This document shows positions 18,631 to 26,446 of a stretch of 61,487 nt of DNA, one piece after another (the first letter of the stretch is position 1; each line of letters begins with the position of its first letter). Source of the DNA: Sandaracinobacter neustonicus (GTDB taxonomy: Bacteria; Pseudomonadota; Alphaproteobacteria; Sphingomonadales; Sphingomonadaceae); NCBI RefSeq assembly GCF_006385875.1, contig NZ_VFSU01000018.1, positions 1 through 61,487 of the forward strand. The letters are read 5' to 3'. Below the pieces are notes generated by a model. The model was not told the DNA's origin. It worked only from the letters and a program-made list of their open reading frames with translations, and did no database searches. The position numbers and the translations under genes are program-made.

Positions 18631-18860
18631 CCCCCGTCACCCGGACTTGATCCGGGGTGACGGGTGTGGGTGTGATGGGTCGTAGTGGATCAGGCCCGGC
18701 GTTGCTCCCCTCTCTCCACCTCTCTCCCCAACGGGGAGAGAGAGCCTCGTTGCGCCGCAGGCAATCGAATCTGATCACACGCACGAAGCTGGAGTTGAGG
18801 CGCGACGTGAATTTTGAGGGTGCAGGGAAATCATTTCCCTGCCCGCCGGAGGCAAGAGAC
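18631..18860. repeat. mosaic intergenic repeat block 2
   Basis: The 354-bp gap between two minus-strand genes contains the CCCGGACTTGATCCGGGGTGAC palindrome (18636-18661), the GGGGAGAGAGAGCCTC stretch, the CGCCGCAGGCAATCGAATC module (18748-18778) and the GGGTGCAGGGAAATCATTTC hairpin module (18816-18854), in the same order as block 1. I see no gene. Confidence 0.8.
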
Positions 18861-18880
18861 CCCTCGCCAAAGCCCCCAAC

Positions 18881-19123
18881 CTACCGCCGCGCCGCCCGTT
18901 TCCGCCCCTGCGGCTTTTCCAGCAGCAGCACGTGCTGGGCGGTCAGCCGGCCGTCTCCGGCCTGCACCAGTTCGAATTCCACTTTCACGCCCGGCTCCAA
19001 CGGGTCGGCTTCGCCGTCCACCAGTGCGGATGCGTGCATGAAGACGTCTTTCGGCCCCATGTCCGGGCGGATGAAGCCGAAGCCGCGCGCAGAATCGAAC
19101 CAGAGGATGGAGCCATGCGCCAT
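18881..19123 (-). CDS. cold-shock domain protein
   Basis: 80 residues. A single cold-shock OB fold with GSILWFDSARGFGFIRPDMG (the RNP1-like motif reads ARGFGFI) and KDVFMHASALVDGE (RNP2-like VFMH), followed by a basic tail GRKRAARR. It likely binds single-stranded RNA or DNA. ATG 19123 is chosen from within a longer open frame because it begins the domain (MAHGSILWFD). Confidence 0.9.
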   Translation of the reverse strand: MAHGSILWFDSARGFGFIRPDMGPKDVFMHASALVDGEADPLEPGVKVEFELVQAGDGRLTAQHVLLLEKPQGRKRAARR

Positions 19124-19136
19124 AGTGTCACATCTG

Positions 19137-19562
19137 TTACAAAGCCGCGACAGCGAAGGCAACGGGCGCGAATCCGCCTTCGATGGGCCGCCAGAGGGAT
19201 AAATCCTCCCCGGCGGCGATCAGCCACAGCCAGCTTTCGTCCGCAACGCCGTCCCGATCATGGCGGCTGGGGCGGGGGTTGCCGTTCGGGTGGCTGTGCC
19301 AGCAGCCGAGGATCGCCAGCGGCCCGGCGCGGGCGCGGCGATGGATGTCGAACAGGTGCGCCGGGTCGATTTCGAACCGGCGCGCCGGTTCGGGGGAGAT
19401 GTTGCGCGCCACCGTTGCCTCTGTAATGTGGCCCGGCGTGCCCAGCAGCAGGCCGCAGGCCTCATTGTGGCCCGATTGCCGCACGGCGGCACGGATTGCC
19501 GCCGCCGCCCGGTGATCGAGCAGAAGCGGGCTTGAACCGCGCGAATTGCACCCCAAGTCCAT
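19137..19562 (-). CDS. JAMM/Mov34 (M67) family metallopeptidase
   Basis: 141 residues from ATG 19562. The JAMM zinc-hydrolase motif is complete: Glu in NEACGLLLG (about residue 35), then CWHSHPNGNPRPSRHDRDG giving HSHP, Ser and Asp. Bacterial members remove ubiquitin-like or sulfur-carrier tails or cleave isopeptides; the target here is unknown. The start codon is 5 bp from the start of the divergent RluA-family gene, so the two promoters must overlap coding sequence. Confidence 0.88.
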   Translation of the reverse strand: MDLGCNSRGSSPLLLDHRAAAAIRAAVRQSGHNEACGLLLGTPGHITEATVARNISPEPARRFEIDPAHLFDIHRRARAGPLAILGCWHSHPNGNPRPSRHDRDGVADESWLWLIAAGEDLSLWRPIEGGFAPVAFAVAAL

Positions 19563-19567
19563 GGCCA

Positions 19568-20545
19568 ATGAATGGGGGCGTTATCCACACCGCACAAGAA
19601 GAAGCTGCCGATGTGCGTAGCGCCGCGCTCGCGCCCGAAGCCGCGGGCTGGCGGCTGGACCGCGCGCTGGCCGCCGCCATCCCCACCTTGTCTCGTGAGC
19701 GGCTGAAGGCACTGGTGTCGGCGGGCGCGGTGGAGGTGGATGGGCGCATGGAACGCGATCCCGCGCGCAAGATGAAGGGCGGAGAGGCGGTCTCCGTCGC
19801 CATCCCGCCCGCCCGCCCGGCCGAGGCGGTTTCGCAGGATATCCCGCTGGAAATCCGTTTCGAGGACGATCATCTGCTGGTGGTCGATAAGCCCGCCGGG
19901 CTGGTGGTGCATCCGGCGGCGGGCAATCTGGACGGCACGCTGGTGAACGCGCTGCTGCACCATTGCGCCGGGCGGCTCTCCGGAATCGGCGGAGTCGCGC
20001 GGCCGGGCATCGTCCACCGCATCGATAAAGACACCTCAGGCCTGCTGGTGGTCGCCAAGACGGATCGTGCCCATACGGGCCTTGCCGCGCAATTCGCGAA
20101 GCACAGCATCGGCCGCCGCTATCTGGCGGTGGTGTCGGGCCTGCCGGTGCCGCCTGCGGGCCGCATCGAAACCAATCTCGCCCGCTCCGAGCAGAACCGG
20201 CAGAAGATCGCGGTGGTGCATCCGCCCAGGGGCAAGCACGCCATCACCCATTACAAGCTGCTGGAACCGCTGGTGAAAGCGTCTCTGGTGGAATGCAGGC
20301 TGGAAACCGGCCGCACGCATCAGGTGCGGGTGCACATGGCGCACATCGGCCACCCGCTGGTGGGCGACCCCGTCTATGGGCAGGGCCGTCTGGCAGAGGT
20401 CTGCAAGCGGCTGGGCTTCCACCGGCAGGCCCTGCATGCCGCGCAGCTGAAATTCGAACATCCCATCAGCAAAGATATTCTCAGTTTCGAAAGCCCCGCG
20501 CCTGCTGATATTCAGCAACTGCTAACCGCGCTGCGTGAAGCCTGA
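19568..20545 (+). CDS. rluD: RluA family 23S rRNA pseudouridine synthase
   Basis: 325 residues. An N-terminal S4 RNA-binding domain (about 28-85; GWRLDRALAAAIPTLSRERL) precedes the catalytic domain with DHLLVVDKPAGLVVHPAAG and the catalytic Asp in HRIDKDTSGLLVVAKT, then GRTHQVRVHMAHIGHPLVGD. The layout fits RluD (U1911/1915/1917) better than RluA, which lacks S4, but I cannot separate RluC from RluD with certainty. ATG 19568 is used. It lies 27 bp ahead of rpoH. Confidence 0.9.
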   Translation: MNGGVIHTAQEEAADVRSAALAPEAAGWRLDRALAAAIPTLSRERLKALVSAGAVEVDGRMERDPARKMKGGEAVSVAIPPARPAEAVSQDIPLEIRFEDDHLLVVDKPAGLVVHPAAGNLDGTLVNALLHHCAGRLSGIGGVARPGIVHRIDKDTSGLLVVAKTDRAHTGLAAQFAKHSIGRRYLAVVSGLPVPPAGRIETNLARSEQNRQKIAVVHPPRGKHAITHYKLLEPLVKASLVECRLETGRTHQVRVHMAHIGHPLVGDPVYGQGRLAEVCKRLGFHRQALHAAQLKFEHPISKDILSFESPAPADIQQLLTALREA

Positions 20546-20572
20546 CGAAACCGCAAGCGCGAGGAGACCCGG

Positions 20573-21478
20573 ATGACCAAGAGCAACCTGCCCGCCACCA
20601 TTCCCGCGCTGGGGCCAGACGCCAGCCTGAACCGATATCTGTCGGAAATTCGCAAATTCCCGCTGCTGAAACCGGAAGAGGAATATATGCTGGCCAAGCG
20701 CTGGCAGGAACATGAGGACCCGCAGGCGGCGACGAAGCTCGTCACCTCGCACCTGCGCCTCGTGGCGAAGATCGCCATGGGCTATCGCGGCTATGGCCTG
20801 CCGGTGTCCGAACTGATCGCAGAGGGCAATATCGGCCTGATGCAGGGCGTGAAGAAGTTCGAGCCGGAGCGCGGCTTCCGGCTGGCCACCTATGCGATGT
20901 GGTGGATCAAGGCCTCTATTCAGGAATATATCCTGCGCAGCTGGTCCCTCGTGAAGATCGGCACCACCGCGGCGCAGAAGAAGCTGTTCTTCAACCTGCG
21001 CCGGATGAAGAGCAAGCTGGAAGCCATCGAGGATGGCGACCTGCACCCGGATGATGTGAAGAAGATCGCCACCGATCTGGGTGTGTCAGAGGATGACGTC
21101 GTCTCCATGAACCGCCGCATGGCCAAGGGCGGAGACACCAGCCTGAACGCCCCGCTGCGCGAAGACGGCGAAGGCGAATGGCAGGACTGGCTGGCGGATG
21201 ACGGCCCCACGCAGGACGTGACAGTCGCCGACAAGCAGGAGGCGGACATCCGCCACGACCTGCTGCGCGAAGCGCTGATGACCCTGAACGACCGCGAGCG
21301 CCACATCCTGACGCAACGCCGCCTGATCGACGAACCGCAGACGCTGGAAGACCTGTCCCAGGAATATGACATCAGCCGCGAACGGGTGCGGCAGATCGAA
21401 GTGCGGGCGTTCGAAAAGCTGCAAAAGGAAATGCTGCGGATTTCGCAGGACCGCAAGCTGATCGAAGTGGAGGCCTGA
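20573..21478 (+). CDS. rpoH: RNA polymerase sigma-32 factor
   Basis: 301 residues, the usual RpoH length. Region 1.2/2 is present (LNRYLSEIRKFPLL, LVTSHLRLVAKIA, GNIGLMQGVKKFEPERG, YAMWWIKASIQEYIL), and so is the RpoH box region (AAQKKLFFNLRRMKSKL). Region 4.2 is an HTH with ERVRQIEVRAFEKLQKEM. It directs heat-shock transcription. GAGGAG lies ahead of the ATG at 20573. Alphaproteobacteria often have two rpoH genes; only one is in this window. Confidence 0.96.
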   Translation: MTKSNLPATIPALGPDASLNRYLSEIRKFPLLKPEEEYMLAKRWQEHEDPQAATKLVTSHLRLVAKIAMGYRGYGLPVSELIAEGNIGLMQGVKKFEPERGFRLATYAMWWIKASIQEYILRSWSLVKIGTTAAQKKLFFNLRRMKSKLEAIEDGDLHPDDVKKIATDLGVSEDDVVSMNRRMAKGGDTSLNAPLREDGEGEWQDWLADDGPTQDVTVADKQEADIRHDLLREALMTLNDRERHILTQRRLIDEPQTLEDLSQEYDISRERVRQIEVRAFEKLQKEMLRISQDRKLIEVEA

Positions 21479-21525
21479 GGGCAGGCGGCAGCGCCCCACC
21501 GTGCCGCCTCGGCATGCCTTGCTTC

Positions 21526-21750
21526 GTCACCCCGGATCAAGTCCGGGGTGAAGGTTGTTGTTGTGGAGAGGGTGGTGGGTTTGGCCCGACGCTGAGACCC
21601 CTCTCTCCAACTCTCTCCCCGTGAGGGGAGAGAGAGTGTGCGTAGCGCCGCGGGCAATCGAATCTGATCACGTCCACGACGTTGGAGTTAGAGCGCAAAA
21701 CCAATGTTGAGGGTGCAGGGAAATCATTTCCCTGCCCGCCGGAGGCTCCC
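21526..21750. repeat. mosaic intergenic repeat block 3
   Basis: The 283-bp gap between convergent rpoH and the MobA-like gene contains the CACCCCGGATCAAGTCCGGG palindrome (21526-21551), the GAGGGGAGAGAGAGTG stretch, the CGCCGCGGGCAATCGAATC module (21641-21671) and the GGGTGCAGGGAAATCATTTC hairpin module (21709-21747). It is nearly identical to block 2. Confidence 0.8.
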
Positions 21751-21761
21751 GACCAAACAAC

Positions 21762-22343
21762 TCACCGCAAATCCCCCGGCGAATCCAAATCCCGGTGCAC
21801 ACCCGCATCGGCCACTGCCACCTCCACCACGCCCAGCGCATCCAGCAATCCGCGCGCGCCCTTGCCCCCCTCCAAAACCATCAACTGCGGCCATACACTC
21901 CGCGCGAACCCCGCCGGATTGCCGCGTCGGCCGCCCTGCACCGGCACCACGGCCATAGCTCCGCTCGCCAGCGCCTGCGCCAGCGCGCGCAACGTCTCCG
22001 CCTGCACGAACGGCATATCGCCCAGCACCACGAGCGCCGCGCCCCAATCGCCCGGCGCGGCGCGCAACCCCGCCTTCAGGCTTTCCGCCAGCCCCTGCGC
22101 ATAGGCCTCAGCCCGCACGAACGGCGCATCGCCCGCCACGGCCCGCACCGTCGCTTCATGCCCGCCCGTCACCAGCAGCAGCGGCAAACCCGCCTCCCGC
22201 ACCGCCGCCAGCGTGCGGGCCAGCATCGGCACGCCCTCCACGTTCAGCGCCAGCTTCGCGGAGCCCATGCGGCGGCTCTGCCCGGCCGCCAGCACGATGG
22301 CGCCGACCTGCTCCTGCGGTGCTGTCAACCCCGCGTCCGCCAC
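21762..22343 (-). CDS. MobA-like NTP transferase (molybdenum cofactor cytidylyl/guanylyltransferase type)
   Basis: 193 residues. The N-terminal nucleotide-binding signature AIVLAAGQSRRMGSAKLAL is intact, with LVVLGDMPFV (metal-binding Asp) and HRDLDSPGD at the C-terminus (Asp-Ser-Pro-x-Asp as in MocA). These enzymes add CMP or GMP to molybdopterin for xanthine-oxidase-type enzymes. The GTG at 22343 overlaps the xdhC stop by 19 bases; a TTG at 22328 is an alternative start. The XdhC and CoxG-like neighbours support the MocA reading. Confidence 0.85.
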   Translation of the reverse strand: MADAGLTAPQEQVGAIVLAAGQSRRMGSAKLALNVEGVPMLARTLAAVREAGLPLLLVTGGHEATVRAVAGDAPFVRAEAYAQGLAESLKAGLRAAPGDWGAALVVLGDMPFVQAETLRALAQALASGAMAVVPVQGGRRGNPAGFARSVWPQLMVLEGGKGARGLLDALGVVEVAVADAGVHRDLDSPGDLR

Positions 22344-23248
22344 GCCCGCACCATCCCAGCGGCAATGCTCAGCGCGATTTCCGCCGGGTTCGCCGCGCCG
22401 ATGGGCAACCCGGCAGGCCCCTCGATCCGCGCCAGCGCCTCGTCCGCGAACCCCATCGCCCGCAGCCGCTCCAGCCGCGCCGCATGGGATTTCCGGCTGC
22501 CCAGCGCCGCGACATAGAAAGCATCAGACCGCAAAGCCGCCGCCAGCGCCCCGTCATCCAGCTTCGGATCATGGCTCAGCACCACCACTGCGCTCGCCGA
22601 ATCCGGCCGCCACGCCGCCAACGCCTCGTCGGGCCAGCGCGCGTCCACCTCCAACCCGGTAAAGCGCGGACCAGCGGCAAACGCCCCGCGCGGGTCCACG
22701 ATCAGCACCTTGTGCCCCAGCGCCGCCGCCATCGGCGCCAGCGCCTGCGCGATATGCACCGCCCCCACGATCATCAGCCTGAGCGGCGGATCGAAACGAT
22801 GCACGAAATCGCCAGCCGCGCCTTCCGTCGCCCGCCCGTCCTGAAAATTGTAACCAATGCTCAACGCCTCGCCCGCGCCGCGCGCCGCCTCCAGCCGCTC
22901 CAGCAATTCGGGCGGAAAGCCGCTGCCATCCAGCGCCTGCACCAGCACCTCGATCTCGCCGCCGCAGGCCAGCCCCACTTCCCATGCCAGTTCGCTCGCC
23001 ACGCCAAAGCGCAGCAACTCGCCGCCGCCTTTGCCGATGCGCAGCTGCGCGGCCGCGATCACCGCCCCTTCCACACAGCCGCCGGACACGCTGCCTTCGA
23101 ACAGCCCGTCGTCGCGCACCAGCAACATTGCCCCCGGTCGGCGCGGCGCGGACCCCCATGTTTTCACCACCGTCGCCAGCGCCAGCCCATGCCCATCCGC
23201 GCGCCAGCGCCGCGCGGTGGCGAGCAGCACGCCGATCTCGTCCGTCAC
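22325..23248 (-). CDS. xdhC: XdhC family molybdenum-enzyme maturation factor
   Basis: 307 residues. The N-terminal XdhC/CoxI domain has LATVVKTWGSAPRRPGAMLL and GSVSGGCVEGAV, and the C-terminal Rossmann domain shows MIVGAVHIAQALAPMA and VVVLSHDPKLDDGAL. XdhC proteins sulfurate and insert molybdenum cofactor into xanthine-dehydrogenase-type enzymes. It starts with GTG 23248, overlapping the TGA of the upstream gene (GTGA). No molybdenum hydroxylase genes are in the window. Confidence 0.9.
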   Translation of the reverse strand: MTDEIGVLLATARRWRADGHGLALATVVKTWGSAPRRPGAMLLVRDDGLFEGSVSGGCVEGAVIAAAQLRIGKGGGELLRFGVASELAWEVGLACGGEIEVLVQALDGSGFPPELLERLEAARGAGEALSIGYNFQDGRATEGAAGDFVHRFDPPLRLMIVGAVHIAQALAPMAAALGHKVLIVDPRGAFAAGPRFTGLEVDARWPDEALAAWRPDSASAVVVLSHDPKLDDGALAAALRSDAFYVAALGSRKSHAARLERLRAMGFADEALARIEGPAGLPIGAANPAEIALSIAAGMVRAWRTRG

Positions 23249-23631
23249 CGCATCAGCGCCAGCAGCGTGGCCAGCACCATCAGCACCAGACCGCCGATCC
23301 ATGCCCAGCCCGGGAGGCCGGGGCGGTGCACGGCACGGGCCAGCTCCGCCAAAAACACCCGGATCTCCGCATCCACCTCGGCTGCCCCCGCCGCGTCGCG
23401 CAGGTCGGCCTCATAGGCCAGTTGCGTGCCTCCGTTCGTCGCATTCAGCAACCGAATATCCAGCCGGGTCAGCCGCCCGCCGCTCGCCACAACGGCTGCC
23501 AAATGGTCTTCGCCTGCCGTTTCCAACCGCTCCACGCCCTCGATTCCGCGCGATTCTCCCCCCATTCTGGCCAGCGCAGCCCATAATTCCGGCCTTGGCG
23601 CGTCGATCCGCACGTCTCCGCTCACACGCAT
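23245..23631 (-). CDS. CoxG-like SRPBCC domain protein with C-terminal membrane anchor
   Basis: 128 residues. MRVSGDVRIDAPRPELWAAL is the typical CoxG (carbon monoxide dehydrogenase subunit G) start, followed by a reduced SRPBCC fold and a C-terminal transmembrane helix (WAWIGGLVLMVLATLLALM). In CO dehydrogenase systems CoxG helps recruit the enzyme to the membrane. It is translationally coupled to xdhC. Part of the fold seems short compared with full CoxG (about 150 or more residues before the anchor). Confidence 0.75.
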   Translation of the reverse strand: MRVSGDVRIDAPRPELWAALARMGGESRGIEGVERLETAGEDHLAAVVASGGRLTRLDIRLLNATNGGTQLAYEADLRDAAGAAEVDAEIRVFLAELARAVHRPGLPGWAWIGGLVLMVLATLLALMR

Positions 23632-23773
23632 TATGACTGGACTTTCATAACCATGGTGTAAAAAACCCAAGCTTGCGTCATCCCAAAGCTGTGTTAGCGT
23701 GTCGCCAGCCGCAGGCAAGTTTGGCTATAACCTCGTCAGGCGGTTTGGCCGTCGAAGGAGTCGCAGAGCCTTC

Positions 23774-24370
23774 ATGGAAGGGAACAGGGCATTGATAAAG
23801 GAAGTCTCCGACAGCGAGGGGGCGGTCGAATCCGCATCCCGGACGGGGGGCGACGAGGTTGGCGAGCCGATTTCCGGGCGCGTCAAATGGTTCGACATGG
23901 TCAAAGGTTACGGATTCGTTACGCCCGACGATGGCGGCGGCGACATCCTGCTGCATTATAATCTGCTGGGCCAGATCGGCCGCAAATCCCTGCCGGAAGG
24001 CACGGCCGTCACCGTGGTGGCGCGCAAGGGCCCGCGGGGTCGGCAGGCCGTCACCATCATCGAACTCGATCTCAGCACCGCCACCGGCCCCGATCAGGAC
24101 AAGATGGAAGAACGCAGTTCCAACCGCGTCGATCCGCTGGCCTATCTGGAAGATGCCGGCGATTTCGAGCAGGTGGAGGTTCGCTGGTTCAACCGCTCCA
24201 AGGGCTATGGCTTCCTGCTGAGGGATGATGGTGTCACCCAGGTCTTCGTTCATATGGAAACCGTTCGCCGTGGCGGCTTCGAGGCATTGCTGCCCGGTCA
24301 GGCCGTCCGCGCCCGAATCCATGACGGGCCGCGCGGCGCGCTCTGCGTCCAGCTTGCGCCGCTGGGCTGA
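23774..24370 (+). CDS. cold-shock protein with two cold-shock domains
   Basis: 198 residues. The first cold-shock domain (about 35-105) reads GRVKWFDMVKGYGFVTPDDG with ILLHYNLLG. The second (about 130-195) reads VEVRWFNRSKGYGFLLRDDG with VFVHMETVRRGG. Both keep the aromatic RNP1 (KGYGF) patch. Two-domain cold-shock proteins are common in alphaproteobacteria, where one is induced in stationary phase. The 3' end overlaps the DUF192 gene by 50 bp in another frame. Confidence 0.92.
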   Translation: MEGNRALIKEVSDSEGAVESASRTGGDEVGEPISGRVKWFDMVKGYGFVTPDDGGGDILLHYNLLGQIGRKSLPEGTAVTVVARKGPRGRQAVTIIELDLSTATGPDQDKMEERSSNRVDPLAYLEDAGDFEQVEVRWFNRSKGYGFLLRDDGVTQVFVHMETVRRGGFEALLPGQAVRARIHDGPRGALCVQLAPLG

Positions 24371-24830
24371 AACCGCCGCACTGGCGCTTGCGCTGGCGGC
24401 ATTGCCTGCCGCCGCGCCCGCATACGCCACGGGTTCGATCGCCGCCGGGCGGCCGCAGACCGGCCTGAAAATCGTCCCCCTCACCATAGAGGCGGGGGGC
24501 AAGCGCCATGCCTATAAGGTGGAAGTCGCCCGGACAGACGCGCAACAGGCCCATGGCATGATGTTCCGCACGAAGATGGCGCCGAACACAGGCATGATCT
24601 TCCCGATGGACCCGCCCCGCCCGGCAGGCTTCTGGATGGAGAACACGCTGATTCCGCTGGACCTTCTGTTCATCGGCGCAGACGGACGGATTCGCAACAT
24701 CGTCTCCAACGCGGTGCCGAAATCGCGCGCCTCGCTGAATTCGGCAGGGCCGGTCGCCGCCGTGCTGGAACTGGCGGGCGGCGAAGCGGACCGCATCGGC
24801 GCGAAGCCGGGCGATAAGGTCAGCTGGTAA
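24321..24830 (+). CDS. DUF192 family exported protein
   Basis: 169 residues from ATG 24321. It has a signal peptide (ALALALAALPAAAPAYA), then the DUF192 domain (about 50-165) with EVARTDAQQAHGMMFRTKM, GMIFPMDPPRPAGFWMENT and PLDLLFIGADGRI. The family has unknown function. Its start lies inside the cold-shock gene, an arrangement that implies translational coupling. NDUFA12 follows 71 bp downstream. Confidence 0.88.
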   Translation: MTGRAARSASSLRRWAETAALALALAALPAAAPAYATGSIAAGRPQTGLKIVPLTIEAGGKRHAYKVEVARTDAQQAHGMMFRTKMAPNTGMIFPMDPPRPAGFWMENTLIPLDLLFIGADGRIRNIVSNAVPKSRASLNSAGPVAAVLELAGGEADRIGAKPGDKVSW

Positions 24831-24901
24831 GGGCTGTTTCAGGCGCGCAACGCCAGCTTGCAACCTTGCGCATCCCCCCTCCCACAAGCTAGGGGCAAGC
24901 C

Positions 24902-25273
24902 ATGGGCTTCAATCTCTTCACCTGGTGGTCCGGCAAGACCTTCGGCACATGGCTGCAGACGCTCCGCACGGGGCAGGAAGTCGGCCGCGATGGCGACGGC
25001 AACATCTATTATGAAGGTGGCGGCAAGCGCTGGGTGATCTACGCAACCGACAATGATTCCAGCCGGGTGCCGCCCGAATGGCATCTGTGGCTGCACAAAA
25101 CCCGCGCCGAAGCGCCCAGCCAGGTGCCGCTGCCGGTGAAGGCATGGGAAAAGCCATGGCGTCCCAACCCCACCGGCTCGGCTGCGGCCGAGCTTCCGCC
25201 GGGCGCGCTCAGCGCAGGCAAGGCCCGCGCGGCCTCGCCCGCCGATTACAACGCCTGGACACCGGGCAGCTAA
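24902..25273 (+). CDS. NADH:ubiquinone oxidoreductase subunit NDUFA12 family
   Basis: 123 residues. It has TWWSGKTFGTWLQTLRTG, VGRDGDGNIYYEGGGKRWVIY and PPEWHLWLH, the conserved NDUFA12/B17.2 core, and ends AWTPGS. It is an accessory complex I subunit (or assembly factor paralogue) shared by alphaproteobacteria and mitochondria, bound to the Q-module side. It is encoded away from any nuo operon. Confidence 0.93.
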   Translation: MGFNLFTWWSGKTFGTWLQTLRTGQEVGRDGDGNIYYEGGGKRWVIYATDNDSSRVPPEWHLWLHKTRAEAPSQVPLPVKAWEKPWRPNPTGSAAAELPPGALSAGKARAASPADYNAWTPGS

Positions 25274-25283
25274 GGCGGATCGC

Positions 25284-25808
25284 ATGCCCCAGATTTTCAA
25301 GGAACATGTGGTCGAAGCGCTCGCGGGGCTCGCTGTGCTGCTGATCGCGGCGTGGTTTCTCGCTTTCACGCTGGGCCGCACCGGCAGCGCGGGCGGCGGC
25401 AGCTATGAACTGAAAGCCAGCTTCCCCAACGCCGCCGGAATTGCCGTCGGTTCCGATGTCCGCGTGTCGGGCATGAAGGTGGGCAGCGTCACGGCGCAAC
25501 GGCTCGATCCGGCCACCTATCAGGCGCAGGTCACGCTTTCCGTCGCCAGCGATGTGAAGCTCCCGCTCGACAGTTCGGCGGCCATCACCTCCGAAGGCCT
25601 GCTGGGCGGCAGCTTCGTCGCGCTCATCCCCGGCGGAGACCCTGAGATGCTCGCCCCGGGCGAGGAAATCACCGACACGCAGGGCGCGACAGACCTGATG
25701 GGCCTGATCGGCTCCGTCATCAATCGCAGCGGCGGGGATGCGGCAGCAAAGTCTGAACCAGCCAAATCCGAACCTGCAGCAGGCGGGGCCGTCGGCGCCG
25801 CCGAATGA
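25284..25808 (+). CDS. mlaD: MlaD family phospholipid-transport protein
   Basis: 174 residues. One N-terminal transmembrane helix (LAGLAVLLIAAWFLAFTLG, about residues 13-31), then the MCE/MlaD domain (about 40-125) with KASFPNAAGIAVGSDVRVSG and SEGLLGGSFVALIPGGD, then an Ala/Ser/Lys/Pro-rich tail. It is the periplasmic lipid-binding ring of the Mla ABC system that returns phospholipids from outer to inner membrane. mlaE and mlaF are not in the window. It overlaps DUF2155 by 4 bp (ATGA). Confidence 0.9.
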   Translation: MPQIFKEHVVEALAGLAVLLIAAWFLAFTLGRTGSAGGGSYELKASFPNAAGIAVGSDVRVSGMKVGSVTAQRLDPATYQAQVTLSVASDVKLPLDSSAAITSEGLLGGSFVALIPGGDPEMLAPGEEITDTQGATDLMGLIGSVINRSGGDAAAKSEPAKSEPAAGGAVGAAE

Positions 25809-26446
25809 CGCGACGGCCCATCGCCCCGCTCGCAGCGGCGCTGCTGCTTCCGGCCGCGCTGCACGCCCAGCCCGCCACACCCGAAGCTGCGAAGGCCGCC
25901 CCGGCCAAGGCAGCTCCGGCGAAGGCAGCGCCCGTCCAGCGCCCCGCCGCAACCACCCGCGCCACCCCGCAGCCCACGCCCATGTCCGAACGCACCGCCG
26001 TGATCGGCGTGCTGGACAAACGGCTGGGCACAACGGGCGAATTCACCCTGAAACCCGGCGAGCGCTTCAGCTTCGGCCGCATCGCAGGCGTGCTGCAAGG
26101 CTGCGAGAAAACCCAGCCGTTCGAACGGCCGCAATCCGCCGCCTTCGTGCAGGTGTCTGAAACCCCGGCGCGGCTGCAGGGTAAGCCGCAGGAGCCGGTG
26201 AAACGGGTGTTTTCAGGCTGGCTGTTCGCCGAATCGCCGTCGCTGAACCCGTTCGTGCACCCGGTCTATGATGTCTGGCTTAAAAGCTGCACGATGCGCT
26301 TCCCGGATGGCCCCAAGGCCGCCAGCAGCGCGACAGGCAGCGCGGGCAAGGCCACCAGATCGCGGCCCGCTGCGCCGAAGCCCGCAACGGCAGCGCCCGC
26401 AGCCGCACCGGCCCCCGCAACGCCGGAGCCGACACCGGGCACCTGA
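25805..26446 (+). CDS. DUF2155 domain exported protein
   Basis: 213 residues. It has a signal peptide (PLAAALLLPAALHAQ), an Ala/Pro/Lys-rich segment, then the DUF2155 domain (about 65-155) with AVIGVLDKRLGTTGEFTLKPG, given in part, FSGWLFAESPSLNPFVHPVYDVWL and two conserved Cys (GCEKT, KSCTM). The tail is Pro/Ala-rich. The last 181 bp overlap the convergent aat gene on the other strand. The function is unknown; the order NDUFA12-mlaD-DUF2155-aat is one I recognise from related alphaproteobacteria. Confidence 0.85.
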   Translation: MTRRPIAPLAAALLLPAALHAQPATPEAAKAAPAKAAPAKAAPVQRPAATTRATPQPTPMSERTAVIGVLDKRLGTTGEFTLKPGERFSFGRIAGVLQGCEKTQPFERPQSAAFVQVSETPARLQGKPQEPVKRVFSGWLFAESPSLNPFVHPVYDVWLKSCTMRFPDGPKAASSATGSAGKATRSRPAAPKPATAAPAAAPAPATPEPTPGT

